A stretch of 6,093 nucleotides of DNA from Chloroflexota bacterium (GTDB taxonomy: Bacteria > Chloroflexota > UBA6077 > CF-72): contig JAFAWJ010001140.1 of assembly GCA_019242065.1 (NCBI GenBank), positions 1 to 6,093 of the forward strand. Reading direction: 5' to 3'. This document shows, one piece after another, positions 1-5,918 of the stretch (positions within the stretch are counted from its first letter, which is position 1; the number at the start of each line of letters is the position of its first letter). Under the pieces are notes generated by a model that was not told where the DNA came from, made no database searches, and saw nothing but the letters and a program-made list of their open reading frames with translations. A program made the position numbers and the translations under genes.

Positions 1-273
1 CGCAGCGCCCACTTCGACACGGCTGAGGCGGGGCCTGGTCCTCAGCGACTCCACCGCAATCCTCGCCTGGGAATGGACCTGCGCGGTGCAGTACCTGCTA
101 CGTCGAGCCTCTACGGACCAGATGCACCAGTGCCGAAGGGATGCGGCGGGGGCGGTCGACGCCATTCAATGCGGAGGTAATCGCTTCAGCCACGCGCGTC
201 GCCGGCACGGGCAAGTCCGAGAAACCGCGCCTCTCACAGGTAAAAGACCCGCCAATGCACCGACATGCGCGGG

Positions 274-279
274 TATGAT
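274..279 (+). promoter_or_regulatory. Candidate -10 box for the solute-binding protein gene
   Basis: TATGAT matches five of six bases of the sigma-70 -10 consensus and stands out in GC-rich surroundings. A start of transcription about seven bases further on, near 286, would give a leader of about 20 bases that still contains the ribosome binding site. No good -35 hexamer lies at 16-18 bases upstream, so the call is weak. Confidence 0.3.
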
Positions 280-300
280 GACCCCACGCGGGGAGGGGTC
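280..300 (+). promoter_or_regulatory. Ribosome binding site inside a GC-rich inverted repeat
   Basis: GGAGG at 292-296 lies nine bases before the ATG at 306 and is the reason for preferring that start. The same stretch is an inverted repeat: GACCCC (280-285) pairs with GGGGTC (295-300) across a nine-base loop. CCCC 282-285 can instead pair with GGGG 290-293. If the transcript begins upstream of 280, either fold would bury the ribosome binding site. If it begins at about 286, the left arm is absent and the repeat could only act as DNA. Confidence 0.35.
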
Positions 301-305
301 GACAG

Positions 306-2009
306 ATGTTGGTGCACCGGCGAGCGGGAGACGGGGACCTGGAACAAACGGGCAGGCTGATGAGTCGACGGCGTGCACTGGTCGCGCTGATCAGCGGCGT
401 GGGCGCCGCCGTCATGGCGGCCTGCCGCCCGGAGGCGCAGTCCGCGAACCCGTCTGCCTCACTGACCGCCGCTCCGGCCCCGACCAACTCGCTAACCGCA
501 GCCAGCACATCTGTAAGCGTCGCTGCGACGCCCACCGCCGCTGCGGTGGCATCGAGCGTGACGACGCAGGCCAGGAACGGCGGTACGCTCCGCACCGGCA
601 CCGTCGGCGATCCGCCGTCGCTCGAGGGCCACCTGTTCGTGGGGAACAATTTCGAGACCGCCAACCTGGTCTTCGATCAATTGACCAACTACGACAGCAA
701 CTCGCAGCCGCAGCCCATGCTGGCGGAGAGTTGGGACGTGGGCGGCGACTACAAACGGATCAAGGTGAACCTGCGCAAAGGCGTCCAGTGGCACACGGGC
801 CGAGATTTCACGAGCGACGACGTCAAGTACAACGTCATCCGGGCCCAGAATCCAAAGGACGGAGCGGGGCAGTTTGCGAATCAGGCCAGTTGGTTCACCA
901 GCATCGACACGCCCGACAAATACACGGTTATTCTCAACTCCGAGCAGCCCAGGCCGCTGGTGTTCGATTTCTTCGAGTACTTCAACATGGTCGACAGAGA
1001 GACGGTCGAAGGCCCAAACGCGAAGACCAGCACGGTCGGCACCGGGCCGTTCGCGTTTGTGGAGTGGGTCACCGGCGATCATCTCACACTTGTGAAGAAC
1101 AAGAACTACTGGCAGACCGGGCGGCCGTACCTTGATGGAGTTCGGGTGGCGATCGCGTCCGATCCGCAGGCGATGGTGTCGCAGTTCGAGGGCCAGGCGC
1201 TGGATACCATGCGGGGTCCGCCGTTGGGCGACTACAACCGGCTCAAAAGTAACCCGGAATACCAGGCCCTGGTGCATCCCAACCCGGGAACCTACTATCT
1301 GATCGGCTTCAATACCCTCAATCCTCCACTTGACAACAAGCTGGTGCGGCAGGCGCTCAACTGGGCATTCGATCGACAGCGTTTCGTGGACACCGCAACC
1401 TACGCGGCCGCTGTGCCCCTTTCGTTGATGTGGCTGCCGGGGTCGCCAGCGTATGACGCGGCCAAGAACAGCACGTACACGTTCGACCTGGACAAAGCGA
1501 AGTCGCTGCTCCAGAGCGCCGGAGTCACCCAACTCGAGATGGACTGCCTGTATACGGCGAGCACCGAGGCGAACATCGCCACCCAGATTTACCAGTCGGA
1601 CCTGGCCAAGTTGGGGATCACGTTGAACATCAGGGTGCTCGAATCCGCCGCCTGGCTGGATCAGGTCAACAACCGGAAATACGTTGGCTCGTACTGGTCC
1701 GGGGCATCCTACGGGCAGCTCTCGCCTGGGACGACCTTTGGCGGCACCAAGGCATGGGATCCGAATAACAACAACGAGGGCTTCAAGAGCGACGCGTACA
1801 GTCAGCTCGTGACAGCGGCAGGCTCTGAGACGGACCCGGCCAACCAGCAGCAGATCTACGCTCAGCTCAATACCCTGATCCTGGACGAGTCGTTCGCACC
1901 GATCGTCGCGTCCTCTCCAGGCATCATGATGACCACCGCGAAGGTTCACGGCATGGGGCCGACCTCGCACGCGTCGTTCTCGTTTACCAACGCCTGGCTG
2001 GAAGGATGA
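306..2009 (+). CDS. ABC transporter solute-binding lipoprotein, family 5
   Basis: This is a secreted, lipid-anchored substrate-binding subunit of a peptide/nickel/opine-type ABC importer (SBP_bac_5), 567 residues. The N-terminus has Ser-Arg-Arg-Arg-Ala-Leu (residues 20-25), a hydrophobic stretch and Met-Ala-Ala-Cys ending at Cys40, which together look like a Tat-type lipoprotein signal. Residues 41-90 form an Ala/Ser/Thr/Pro linker, as is common in Gram-positive and Chloroflexota lipoproteins. The binding domain starts near residue 92 and shows family hallmarks: Leu-Ala-Glu-Ser-Trp (139-143) followed by a Leu-Arg-Lys-Gly-Val-Gln-Trp-His block, Gly-Thr-Gly-Pro-Phe (245-249), and Val-Arg-Gln-Ala-Leu-Asn (347-352). 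Length is normal and the gene looks intact. ATG 306 is chosen for its GGAGG site. An internal ATG at 360 would give a more usual, shorter signal peptide but has only a poorly spaced GGCAGG. No permease or ATPase gene adjoins it, and the ligand cannot be read from sequence. Confidence 0.95.
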   Translation: MLVHRRAGDGDLEQTGRLMSRRRALVALISGVGAAVMAACRPEAQSANPSASLTAAPAPTNSLTAASTSVSVAATPTAAAVASSVTTQARNGGTLRTGTVGDPPSLEGHLFVGNNFETANLVFDQLTNYDSNSQPQPMLAESWDVGGDYKRIKVNLRKGVQWHTGRDFTSDDVKYNVIRAQNPKDGAGQFANQASWFTSIDTPDKYTVILNSEQPRPLVFDFFEYFNMVDRETVEGPNAKTSTVGTGPFAFVEWVTGDHLTLVKNKNYWQTGRPYLDGVRVAIASDPQAMVSQFEGQALDTMRGPPLGDYNRLKSNPEYQALVHPNPGTYYLIGFNTLNPPLDNKLVRQALNWAFDRQRFVDTATYAAAVPLSLMWLPGSPAYDAAKNSTYTFDLDKAKSLLQSAGVTQLEMDCLYTASTEANIATQIYQSDLAKLGITLNIRVLESAAWLDQVNNRKYVGSYWSGASYGQLSPGTTFGGTKAWDPNNNNEGFKSDAYSQLVTAAGSETDPANQQQIYAQLNTLILDESFAPIVASSPGIMMTTAKVHGMGPTSHASFSFTNAWLEG

Positions 2010-2018
2010 ACCAGCCGG
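1994..2018 (+). terminator. Stem-loop across the stop codon, possible weak terminator
   Basis: GGCTGG (1996-2001) pairs with CCAGCC (2011-2016), extended by a G-U pair and a C-G pair to eight base pairs around a nine-base loop that contains the TGA stop. No run of T follows, so it is not a classical intrinsic terminator. It could protect the 3' end, or be chance pairing. Confidence 0.2.
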
Positions 2019-2096
2019 CGTGCCGATCCTGGCCAGGTGGCGACTAATCCCTTCGGCCAGACGCGGCCACGCGCTCTAGCTGGGAGTTGAGCCGCG

Positions 2097-2121
2097 GATC
2101 CTATACGATTCGGGTAGGATC
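2097..2121 (+). promoter_or_regulatory. Perfect inverted repeat over the ribosome binding site of the amidohydrolase gene
   Basis: GATCCTA (2097-2103) and TAGGATC (2115-2121) are exact reverse complements separated by 11 bases. The right arm contains AGGA (2116-2119), the ribosome binding site eight bases before ATG 2128. The repeat also spans TATACGAT (2102-2109), which resembles a -10 box but would start transcription inside the ribosome binding site. The repeat could be an operator or an RNA stem that hides the ribosome binding site. Confidence 0.35.
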
Positions 2122-2127
2122 GCCGTG

Positions 2128-3615
2128 ATGCTCACCACCCAACCCAGCCCTTCGGCAGAAGTCCGCCGTCGGCTCGACCACCCTGTGGTTGATGCCGACG
2201 GCCACTGGCTCGAGTCTGTCCCGATTTTCCACGACTACTTGAAGGCGACGGCCGGCCAGTCGGCCGTCGACGATTACGTCAAAACCCAGGCTCGAGGCGA
2301 CCGCTGGTTCCAGACCCTGCCCGAGGAGCGCCTTCGGCAGCGCGTCACGCGGCCGAACTACTGGTTCGGCCCTGGCAATACGCTCGACCGCGCCACATCC
2401 ATGATCCCGCGTTTGATGTACGAGCGCCTGCCTGACTTCGGCATTGACTTCGCCGTCATCTATCCGACTCTCGGACTGGGCGGCTTCGTCGGGCTTGCCA
2501 CCGACCTGCGCCGCGCGTGCGTGCGCGCCTACAACGTCATGGCCGCGGACATGTTCCGCGCCTATGCCGACCGCCTCACGCCTGCCGCCATCATTCCAAC
2601 CGTGACGCCTCTGGATGGCATCCAAGAAGCCGAGTTCGCCGTAAAGACCCTGGGCTTGAAAGTCGGCTTGCTGCATGGAGTCATCCAGCGCCCCATACCG
2701 GCCGACGCGGACTGGCAACCGGATCCCGCGCGCCGCCGCCACTACTACGACACGCTTGGACTCGACAGCGGCTACGATTACGATCCCTTCTGGGCGAAAC
2801 TGGTGGAGCTGGGCCTGGCGTACACCTCCCATAGCGGCACCCTCGGCGACACCACCACGCGCAGTTCGCCCACTAGCGTGGTGTACAGCCGCGTGGGCCA
2901 TTTCGCACAGGCGCACCAGATGGCGCTCAAGGGCCTGTTGATGGGTGGCGTTACACACCGCTTTCCCACGTTGAATTTCGCGTTTCTCGAAGCAGGTGTG
3001 GCCTGGGCAGTGAACCTGTGCATCGACCTGATGCTGATCTTCGGCAAATTCGGTCGTGCCGGTCTCGAGCGCGACCTGCATCCGCACAATCTGGACCCCC
3101 GTCAGTTGCGTCAGCTGTTCGATGAGTATGCGACTGATGCGCAGTTCAACGACCGGGTGAGCCGCATCTTTGACGACAACAACCTCTGGCCCAATCAACC
3201 CGGTATGACGGCGGGGGATCTGATTGCGCGGGCAGCAGACTGGGACGAATTCGCCGCCGCGCACATCATCCGCCCGGAGCAGATTCGCGACCTGTTCAGC
3301 AGTCGCTTCTATTTCGGCTGCGAATCCGATGACCCGACCACTCGTTGGGCGTTTGATGACCGATCCTCGATGGGAACCCATTTCCAGGCAATCTTCAGCT
3401 CTGATATTTCGCACTTCGACGTGACGCAAATGACCGAAGTACTGGAAGAAGCCTGGGAGCTGGTCGAGCATGAGCTGATCGACGAGCACAGCTTCCGTGA
3501 GCTGACCTTCACCAACACCGTTGCACTCCATGGGCGGATGAATCCAGAGTTCTTCAACGGGACGGTTGTCGAGGACGCGGCCAAACGCGAGCTGGCGGCA
3601 TTGGGCGACCGATGA
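2128..3615 (+). CDS. Amidohydrolase-2 family metal-dependent hydrolase
   Basis: The 495-residue protein is a TIM-barrel amidohydrolase of the ACMSD/decarboxylase-like group (amidohydro_2), expected to be cytoplasmic because no signal peptide is seen. The first barrel strand carries Asp-Ala-Asp-Gly-His-Trp-Leu-Glu (residues 22-29), the form this subgroup has in place of the classical His-x-His metal motif. His235 in a Ser-His-Ser-Gly context and Asp426 in Ser-Ser-Asp-Ile-Ser-His-Phe-Asp near the C-terminus fit the other expected metal and catalytic positions. A Gly-Gly-Val-x-His-Arg-Phe-Pro block leading to Glu288 is also typical. The gene is intact and slightly longer than many relatives. Start: ATG 2128, with AGGA eight bases upstream; a GTG at 2125 directly before it would add one residue. 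Members hydrolyse or decarboxylate small organic acids, lactones or amides; the substrate here is unknown. It lies 118 bases after the solute-binding protein gene on the same strand. Confidence 0.92.
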   Translation: MLTTQPSPSAEVRRRLDHPVVDADGHWLESVPIFHDYLKATAGQSAVDDYVKTQARGDRWFQTLPEERLRQRVTRPNYWFGPGNTLDRATSMIPRLMYERLPDFGIDFAVIYPTLGLGGFVGLATDLRRACVRAYNVMAADMFRAYADRLTPAAIIPTVTPLDGIQEAEFAVKTLGLKVGLLHGVIQRPIPADADWQPDPARRRHYYDTLGLDSGYDYDPFWAKLVELGLAYTSHSGTLGDTTTRSSPTSVVYSRVGHFAQAHQMALKGLLMGGVTHRFPTLNFAFLEAGVAWAVNLCIDLMLIFGKFGRAGLERDLHPHNLDPRQLRQLFDEYATDAQFNDRVSRIFDDNNLWPNQPGMTAGDLIARAADWDEFAAAHIIRPEQIRDLFSSRFYFGCESDDPTTRWAFDDRSSMGTHFQAIFSSDISHFDVTQMTEVLEEAWELVEHELIDEHSFRELTFTNTVALHGRMNPEFFNGTVVEDAAKRELAALGDR

Positions 3616-3708
3616 CAGACTCTGGCGTCATACGGAGGCAGGAACGACCGAAGGATCCGCAACCCTGAGCGATGCGCTCGAGACGCAGGTTCGTCGCTCC
3701 GTTCAGGA

Positions 3709-3736
3709 TTCAAGATGGCTCTTGAACTCGGTCAAG
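3709..3736 (+). promoter_or_regulatory. Candidate operator: three alternating half-sites 11 bases apart
   Basis: TTCAAGA (3709-3715) and TCTTGAA (3720-3726) form a perfect inverted repeat with a four-base spacer. A third element, TCAAG at 3732-3736, faces the middle copy. The core pentamers TCAAG, CTTGA and TCAAG begin at 3710, 3721 and 3732, exactly 11 bases (about one helical turn) apart, so all would lie on one face of the DNA. The array ends 31 bases before the cupin start codon. No T-run follows, so it is not an intrinsic terminator of the preceding gene. I cannot name the regulator family. Confidence 0.4.
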
Positions 3737-3756
3737 CGTTGCTGGACAGGGTGAAT

Positions 3757-3762
3757 AGGAGG
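3757..3762 (+). promoter_or_regulatory. Strong ribosome binding site of the cupin gene
   Basis: AGGAGG, a full Shine-Dalgarno core, ends five bases before ATG 3768. It is the best ribosome binding site in the window. It fixes the cupin start and suggests efficient translation. Confidence 0.85.
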
Positions 3763-3767
3763 ACTGA

Positions 3768-4241
3768 ATGTCGACAATTCTTGCCGATGCGGCACCGGTA
3801 ACGGACAAAGCCAGCACGTTCACCTTACGCGGGACCCCGTTGCTGGCGGAGGGACAGACGATGACTCTCCTGGCTCAGGCGAGCCAGATGAAAATCCATC
3901 TCAAGGTGCACGCTCCTGGCTGGAATGGGGAGCTGGTCCAGCACAAACATCCATTTGAAGACCACATGTTTTTCGTCCTGGCCGGCGAAGCCACCTTCAA
4001 AGACGAATATGGCGAGCTCACGAAAGTTGGTGCGCTTGAAGGCATCCTGCTGCCGAAGGGCGTCACCTACTCGTTCGAGAACAGCGGCACGGAGAACCTG
4101 GTGATTCTCCGTGCCGGATTGGTGACGACTCAAGCGCCAAGCCTTGTGCTCACGGACAAGGCCGCTGATATGGCCGATATGCGCCACGTCATCGACCACT
4201 TCGTCCCCAGCGGCGCAACCTTCGGAGTGCGTCTGGCGTGA
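3768..4241 (+). CDS. Single-domain cupin protein
   Basis: The 157-residue protein has one conserved beta-barrel cupin domain (about residues 40-118). Motif 1 is visible as Gly54, His59-Lys-His61, Glu64 and His66, then Gly73. By spacing to Gly73, His66 occupies the usual Glu ligand position, although Glu64 lies two residues earlier. Motif 2 is Pro96-Lys-Gly98, then Tyr101 where the metal-binding His is normally found, then Asn105. A metal site of His59, His61 and His66 and/or Glu64 is therefore possible, but the fourth ligand is probably absent. Single-domain cupins include isomerases, dioxygenases, sugar-lyase accessory proteins and non-catalytic binding proteins; no specific reaction can be assigned. 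No signal peptide is seen. About 40 residues after the barrel are less conserved. The start is fixed by AGGAGG. The 152-base gap from the amidohydrolase gene and its own inverted repeats suggest separate control. Confidence 0.9.
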   Translation: MSTILADAAPVTDKASTFTLRGTPLLAEGQTMTLLAQASQMKIHLKVHAPGWNGELVQHKHPFEDHMFFVLAGEATFKDEYGELTKVGALEGILLPKGVTYSFENSGTENLVILRAGLVTTQAPSLVLTDKAADMADMRHVIDHFVPSGATFGVRLA

Positions 4242-4515
4242 ACGTCATCAGCGCAGACACCTGACTGGTTCGATCGCTGGTCGGTTCGCGCAACTGCCCC
4301 GTGCCGCGGCCACCCGGCGGGCAGCGGCTCGGGCTGGCTGTCCTGCAGCAGCCGCGTCCGTGCACGCGAGCGGTCGGGGTTCAGACTCACGCTGGCCCCT
4401 AGCTGGCCTGCTTCACGCGAGGACTGGCTGGCCGCGCGTCCGGAACGCACCTTGGTGTTCCACTTCCTCCCAGTGCGCACATCTGCCGTACAACCTCCTC
4501 ATGGTACGTATCGTC

Positions 4516-4535
4516 GCTGAAGCCGTAATTTCAGC
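4516..4535. terminator. Hairpin in the convergent intergenic region
   Basis: GCTGAA (4516-4521) and TTCAGC (4530-4535) form a perfect six-base-pair stem with an eight-base loop. It sits between converging genes, where a bidirectional terminator would be useful, but it has no U-tract on either strand. A transcript-end role is only a guess. Confidence 0.15.
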
Positions 4536-4553
4536 ACGGGATCCGAAAGCCGG

Positions 4554-4580
4554 CTCGAGCTCAATTGCTCAATGCTCGAG
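4554..4580. repeat. CTCGAG inverted repeat with internal GCTCAAT direct repeats
   Basis: CTCGAGC (4554-4560) pairs with GCTCGAG (4574-4580) around a 13-base loop. Two copies of GCTCAAT (4559-4565 and 4567-4573) lie mostly within it, so the segment is a run of related GCTC-A units. It is about 110 bases beyond the oxidoreductase stop codon. It could be a weak transcript-end hairpin, a protein site, or a small tandem duplication. Confidence 0.3.
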
Positions 4581-4690
4581 ACTGACCCACTATCGATCAA
4601 TGAATCGAGATATGTAACGGGACACTCGACGTTGACGGCAGGAAAGCGCATCTCTCTCGGTCGGACTGCTCGAGCGAATGACGTCCGGGA

Positions 4691-5788
4691 TCAGACAAGC
4701 CGCACTTCCTGGCCTGCGTCGGACGATTGCCGCACCGCGTCGAGGAACCGATGCAAGCCGACTGCCGTCTCGAAGGTGGGCGCGACGCTGCGGCCACCCC
4801 GAATGCTTTCGGCGAACAAGCTGTACATCTGCCCGACGTTGAACGGATCGCCGCACGGAAAGTCCCGCGGAACGAAGGAGAAACGATCCTCCAGCTCCAT
4901 GTCGACCAGTTGATGGGTCCCGCGCGCCGCGCGCAACTGCAGCGTCTCGCCGCGCTGAGAGGAGACGCTGCCGGTGACGTCCAGCGTGCCCTCGCGTCCG
5001 AACACTTGCATGCGAAATCCGCTGCCGGCCCACGGTACGGCACCCACGTGGACTGACGCGACCGCACCACTCACCAGCGAACCGCTGATCAGCACGTTAT
5101 CTGGTGAGGTGGCCTCCACGGTTTGTTGTGTGTCAGTGGCATACCAGTGTGGGCTTTGCGTCGTGACCAGACTCCGCACGCGGGCGAAGTCTCCGGCGAC
5201 GAAGCGCAGCGCGTCGACGACGTGGCCAAATGCGATGGTGAGTGTGTTCGCGCCGTTGCTCGCGTCGGCCTGCCAGGTGCGCGAGAGCGGCAGCCGCGAG
5301 TATCCAACGCGGAAGCCGCCGACGTGGACCGACAGCACCTCGCCGAGGTACCCGCTCTCCAGTAGCGCCTTCACCTGCATGAGCGTTGGACTGACACGCG
5401 ATTGCAGTCCGACGACGGTCTGTACACCAGCCGCCCGCGCCAGGCCCGCAAGGTCCTCCGCCTCGGCAGTCGTGCGGCCGAGGGGCCACTCCGTGTACAC
5501 GTGCTTGCCAGCCTCGAGCGCCGCGCGCGTGGGACCATAGTGCTCCGGCACGCGCACGACGACAGCAACCGCGTCGATGTCTGGCGAGAGCACCATTTCC
5601 CGCCAGTCGGAGAAGGCGAGGCGGGCTCCCAGCGCTTCGCGTGCCTCTTCAGCGCTTTCTTGACGTGTCGTGCACACCGCGGTGAGCTCCACGTCGGGGC
5701 TGGCGAGGAGCGCGGGATAGTGCGACTGTGAAGCCCATTGCGCGTGGACATTGGCGCCCACGAATCCGAGACGGATTTTATCAGTCAT
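4691..5788 (-). CDS. Gfo/Idh/MocA oxidoreductase, Gal80-like
   Basis: The 365-residue protein has an N-terminal NAD(P)-binding Rossmann domain (about residues 4-120) followed by the alpha/beta domain of the Gfo/Idh/MocA family. Gly8-Phe-Val-Gly11-Ala-Asn begins the dinucleotide fold. The usual Glu-Lys-Pro motif is Glu100-Trp-Pro102-Leu-Gly. Several blocks match what I recall of the yeast repressor Gal80: the opening Gly-Phe-Val-Gly followed by Trp-Ala and His-Tyr-Pro-Ala, the Glu-Trp tract, Gly-Val-Gln-Thr with Leu-Gln-x-Arg-x-Ser-Pro, Gly-Tyr-Leu-Gly, and Phe-Gly-His189-x-x-Asp192. Gal80-like bacterial proteins are generally annotated as NAD(P)-dependent sugar or polyol dehydrogenases, though Gal80 itself is a regulator. 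Without the lysine, catalysis may differ or be lost. ATG 5788 is preferred with a weak GGA five bases upstream; an in-frame TTG at 5797 would add three residues. The gene is intact, cytoplasmic and transcribed toward the cupin gene. Confidence 0.93.
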   Translation of the reverse strand: MTDKIRLGFVGANVHAQWASQSHYPALLASPDVELTAVCTTRQESAEEAREALGARLAFSDWREMVLSPDIDAVAVVVRVPEHYGPTRAALEAGKHVYTEWPLGRTTAEAEDLAGLARAAGVQTVVGLQSRVSPTLMQVKALLESGYLGEVLSVHVGGFRVGYSRLPLSRTWQADASNGANTLTIAFGHVVDALRFVAGDFARVRSLVTTQSPHWYATDTQQTVEATSPDNVLISGSLVSGAVASVHVGAVPWAGSGFRMQVFGREGTLDVTGSVSSQRGETLQLRAARGTHQLVDMELEDRFSFVPRDFPCGDPFNVGQMYSLFAESIRGGRSVAPTFETAVGLHRFLDAVRQSSDAGQEVRLV

Positions 5789-5789
5789 G

Positions 5790-5838
5790 CATTCCAATCA
5801 CAGGCAGGCTGGAGTCAGTCCTCCATCGTAGTGGAATG
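5790..5838. promoter_or_regulatory. Nested inverted repeats upstream of the oxidoreductase gene
   Basis: The outer arms CATTCCA (5790-5796) and TGGAATG (5832-5838) are perfect reverse complements with centres 42 bases apart, about four helical turns. Inside them TGGAG (5810-5814) and CTCCA (5821-5825) form a second perfect repeat with a six-base spacer, covering the predicted transcription start. The proximal outer arm ends one base before ATG 5788 and includes its weak ribosome binding site. This could be an operator pair for a looping repressor. As RNA, it could only hide the ribosome binding site if transcription starts further upstream than predicted. Confidence 0.3.
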
Positions 5839-5852
5839 GGGTCCGGGTGCAA
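5825..5852 (-). promoter_or_regulatory. Candidate promoter of the oxidoreductase gene
   Basis: On the minus strand, TTGCAC (5852-5847) and TACGAT (5830-5825) are separated by 16 bases. The -10 matches four of six consensus bases and the -35 three of six. Transcription would start near 5818, giving a leader of about 30 bases. The position is plausible but the match is modest. Confidence 0.3.
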
Positions 5853-5918
5853 CGGTGCTGGGGTAGCCATGACCGAGACTGCTGATCGCTGCCCTTCGAA
5901 AGCCGAGGCTCCGCGGTA

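Larger units (their letters stand above)
1..305. other. Upstream region without a convincing gene
   Basis: No reading frame here gives a recognisable protein. One plus-strand frame is open from the window edge to a TAA at 178-180. It would encode a 59-residue C-terminal fragment rich in Gly, Arg and Pro that I do not recognise; it could be the tail of a gene entering from the left, or chance in GC-rich DNA. From about 181 to 273 I see nothing specific. The last 30 bases carry the -10-like box and ribosome binding site of the solute-binding protein gene. Confidence 0.5.
4242..4690. other. Gene-free stretch between convergent genes
   Basis: The stretch separates the ends of the cupin (+) and oxidoreductase (-) genes. 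Open frames across it give low-complexity Arg/Ala/Ser-rich translations with no family features. GCTGGCC occurs three times (4391-4397, 4402-4408, 4427-4433). The part from about 4500 to 4620 is visibly richer in A and T than its surroundings and contains two small hairpins. I see no intrinsic terminator with a T-run on either strand, and no tRNA. Confidence 0.6.

Noticed and set aside
86..1135. A 349-codon plus-strand open frame overlapping the start of the solute-binding protein gene
   Set aside because: The translation is rich in Arg, Gly and Gln with no domain. It is out of frame with the clear solute-binding protein, whose signal peptide and family motifs are unmistakable.
492..1970. A 492-codon open frame antisense to the solute-binding protein gene
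   Set aside because: Long antisense frames are expected opposite GC-rich genes. The translation has no recognisable motif and there is no independent evidence for it.
2102..2109. TATACGAT as a promoter -10 box for the amidohydrolase gene
   Set aside because: Transcription would begin inside the ribosome binding site, and no -35 hexamer lies at a suitable distance. It is kept only as part of the inverted repeat.
2101..3531. A 476-codon open frame antisense to the amidohydrolase gene
   Set aside because: It is a codon-bias shadow of the real gene, which carries the metal-site motifs on the plus strand.
3566..3754. A 62-codon plus-strand open frame between the amidohydrolase and cupin genes
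   Set aside because: It overlaps the amidohydrolase end out of frame, has no ribosome binding site, has a non-protein-like composition and covers the operator-like repeats.
4267..4275. GGTTCGATC, resembling the T-arm of a tRNA
   Set aside because: No matching stem, anticodon arm or acceptor stem can be built around it.
4399..4482. A 27-codon minus-strand open frame with an upstream AGGAGG (4499-4494)
   Set aside because: The spacing from AGGAGG to ATG is 11 bases, longer than ideal, and the peptide shows no feature. A single six-base match in noncoding DNA is easily chance.
4144..4617. A 157-codon plus-strand open frame across the end of the cupin gene
   Set aside because: It overlaps the cupin in another frame and has a low-complexity Arg/Ala translation without a family match.
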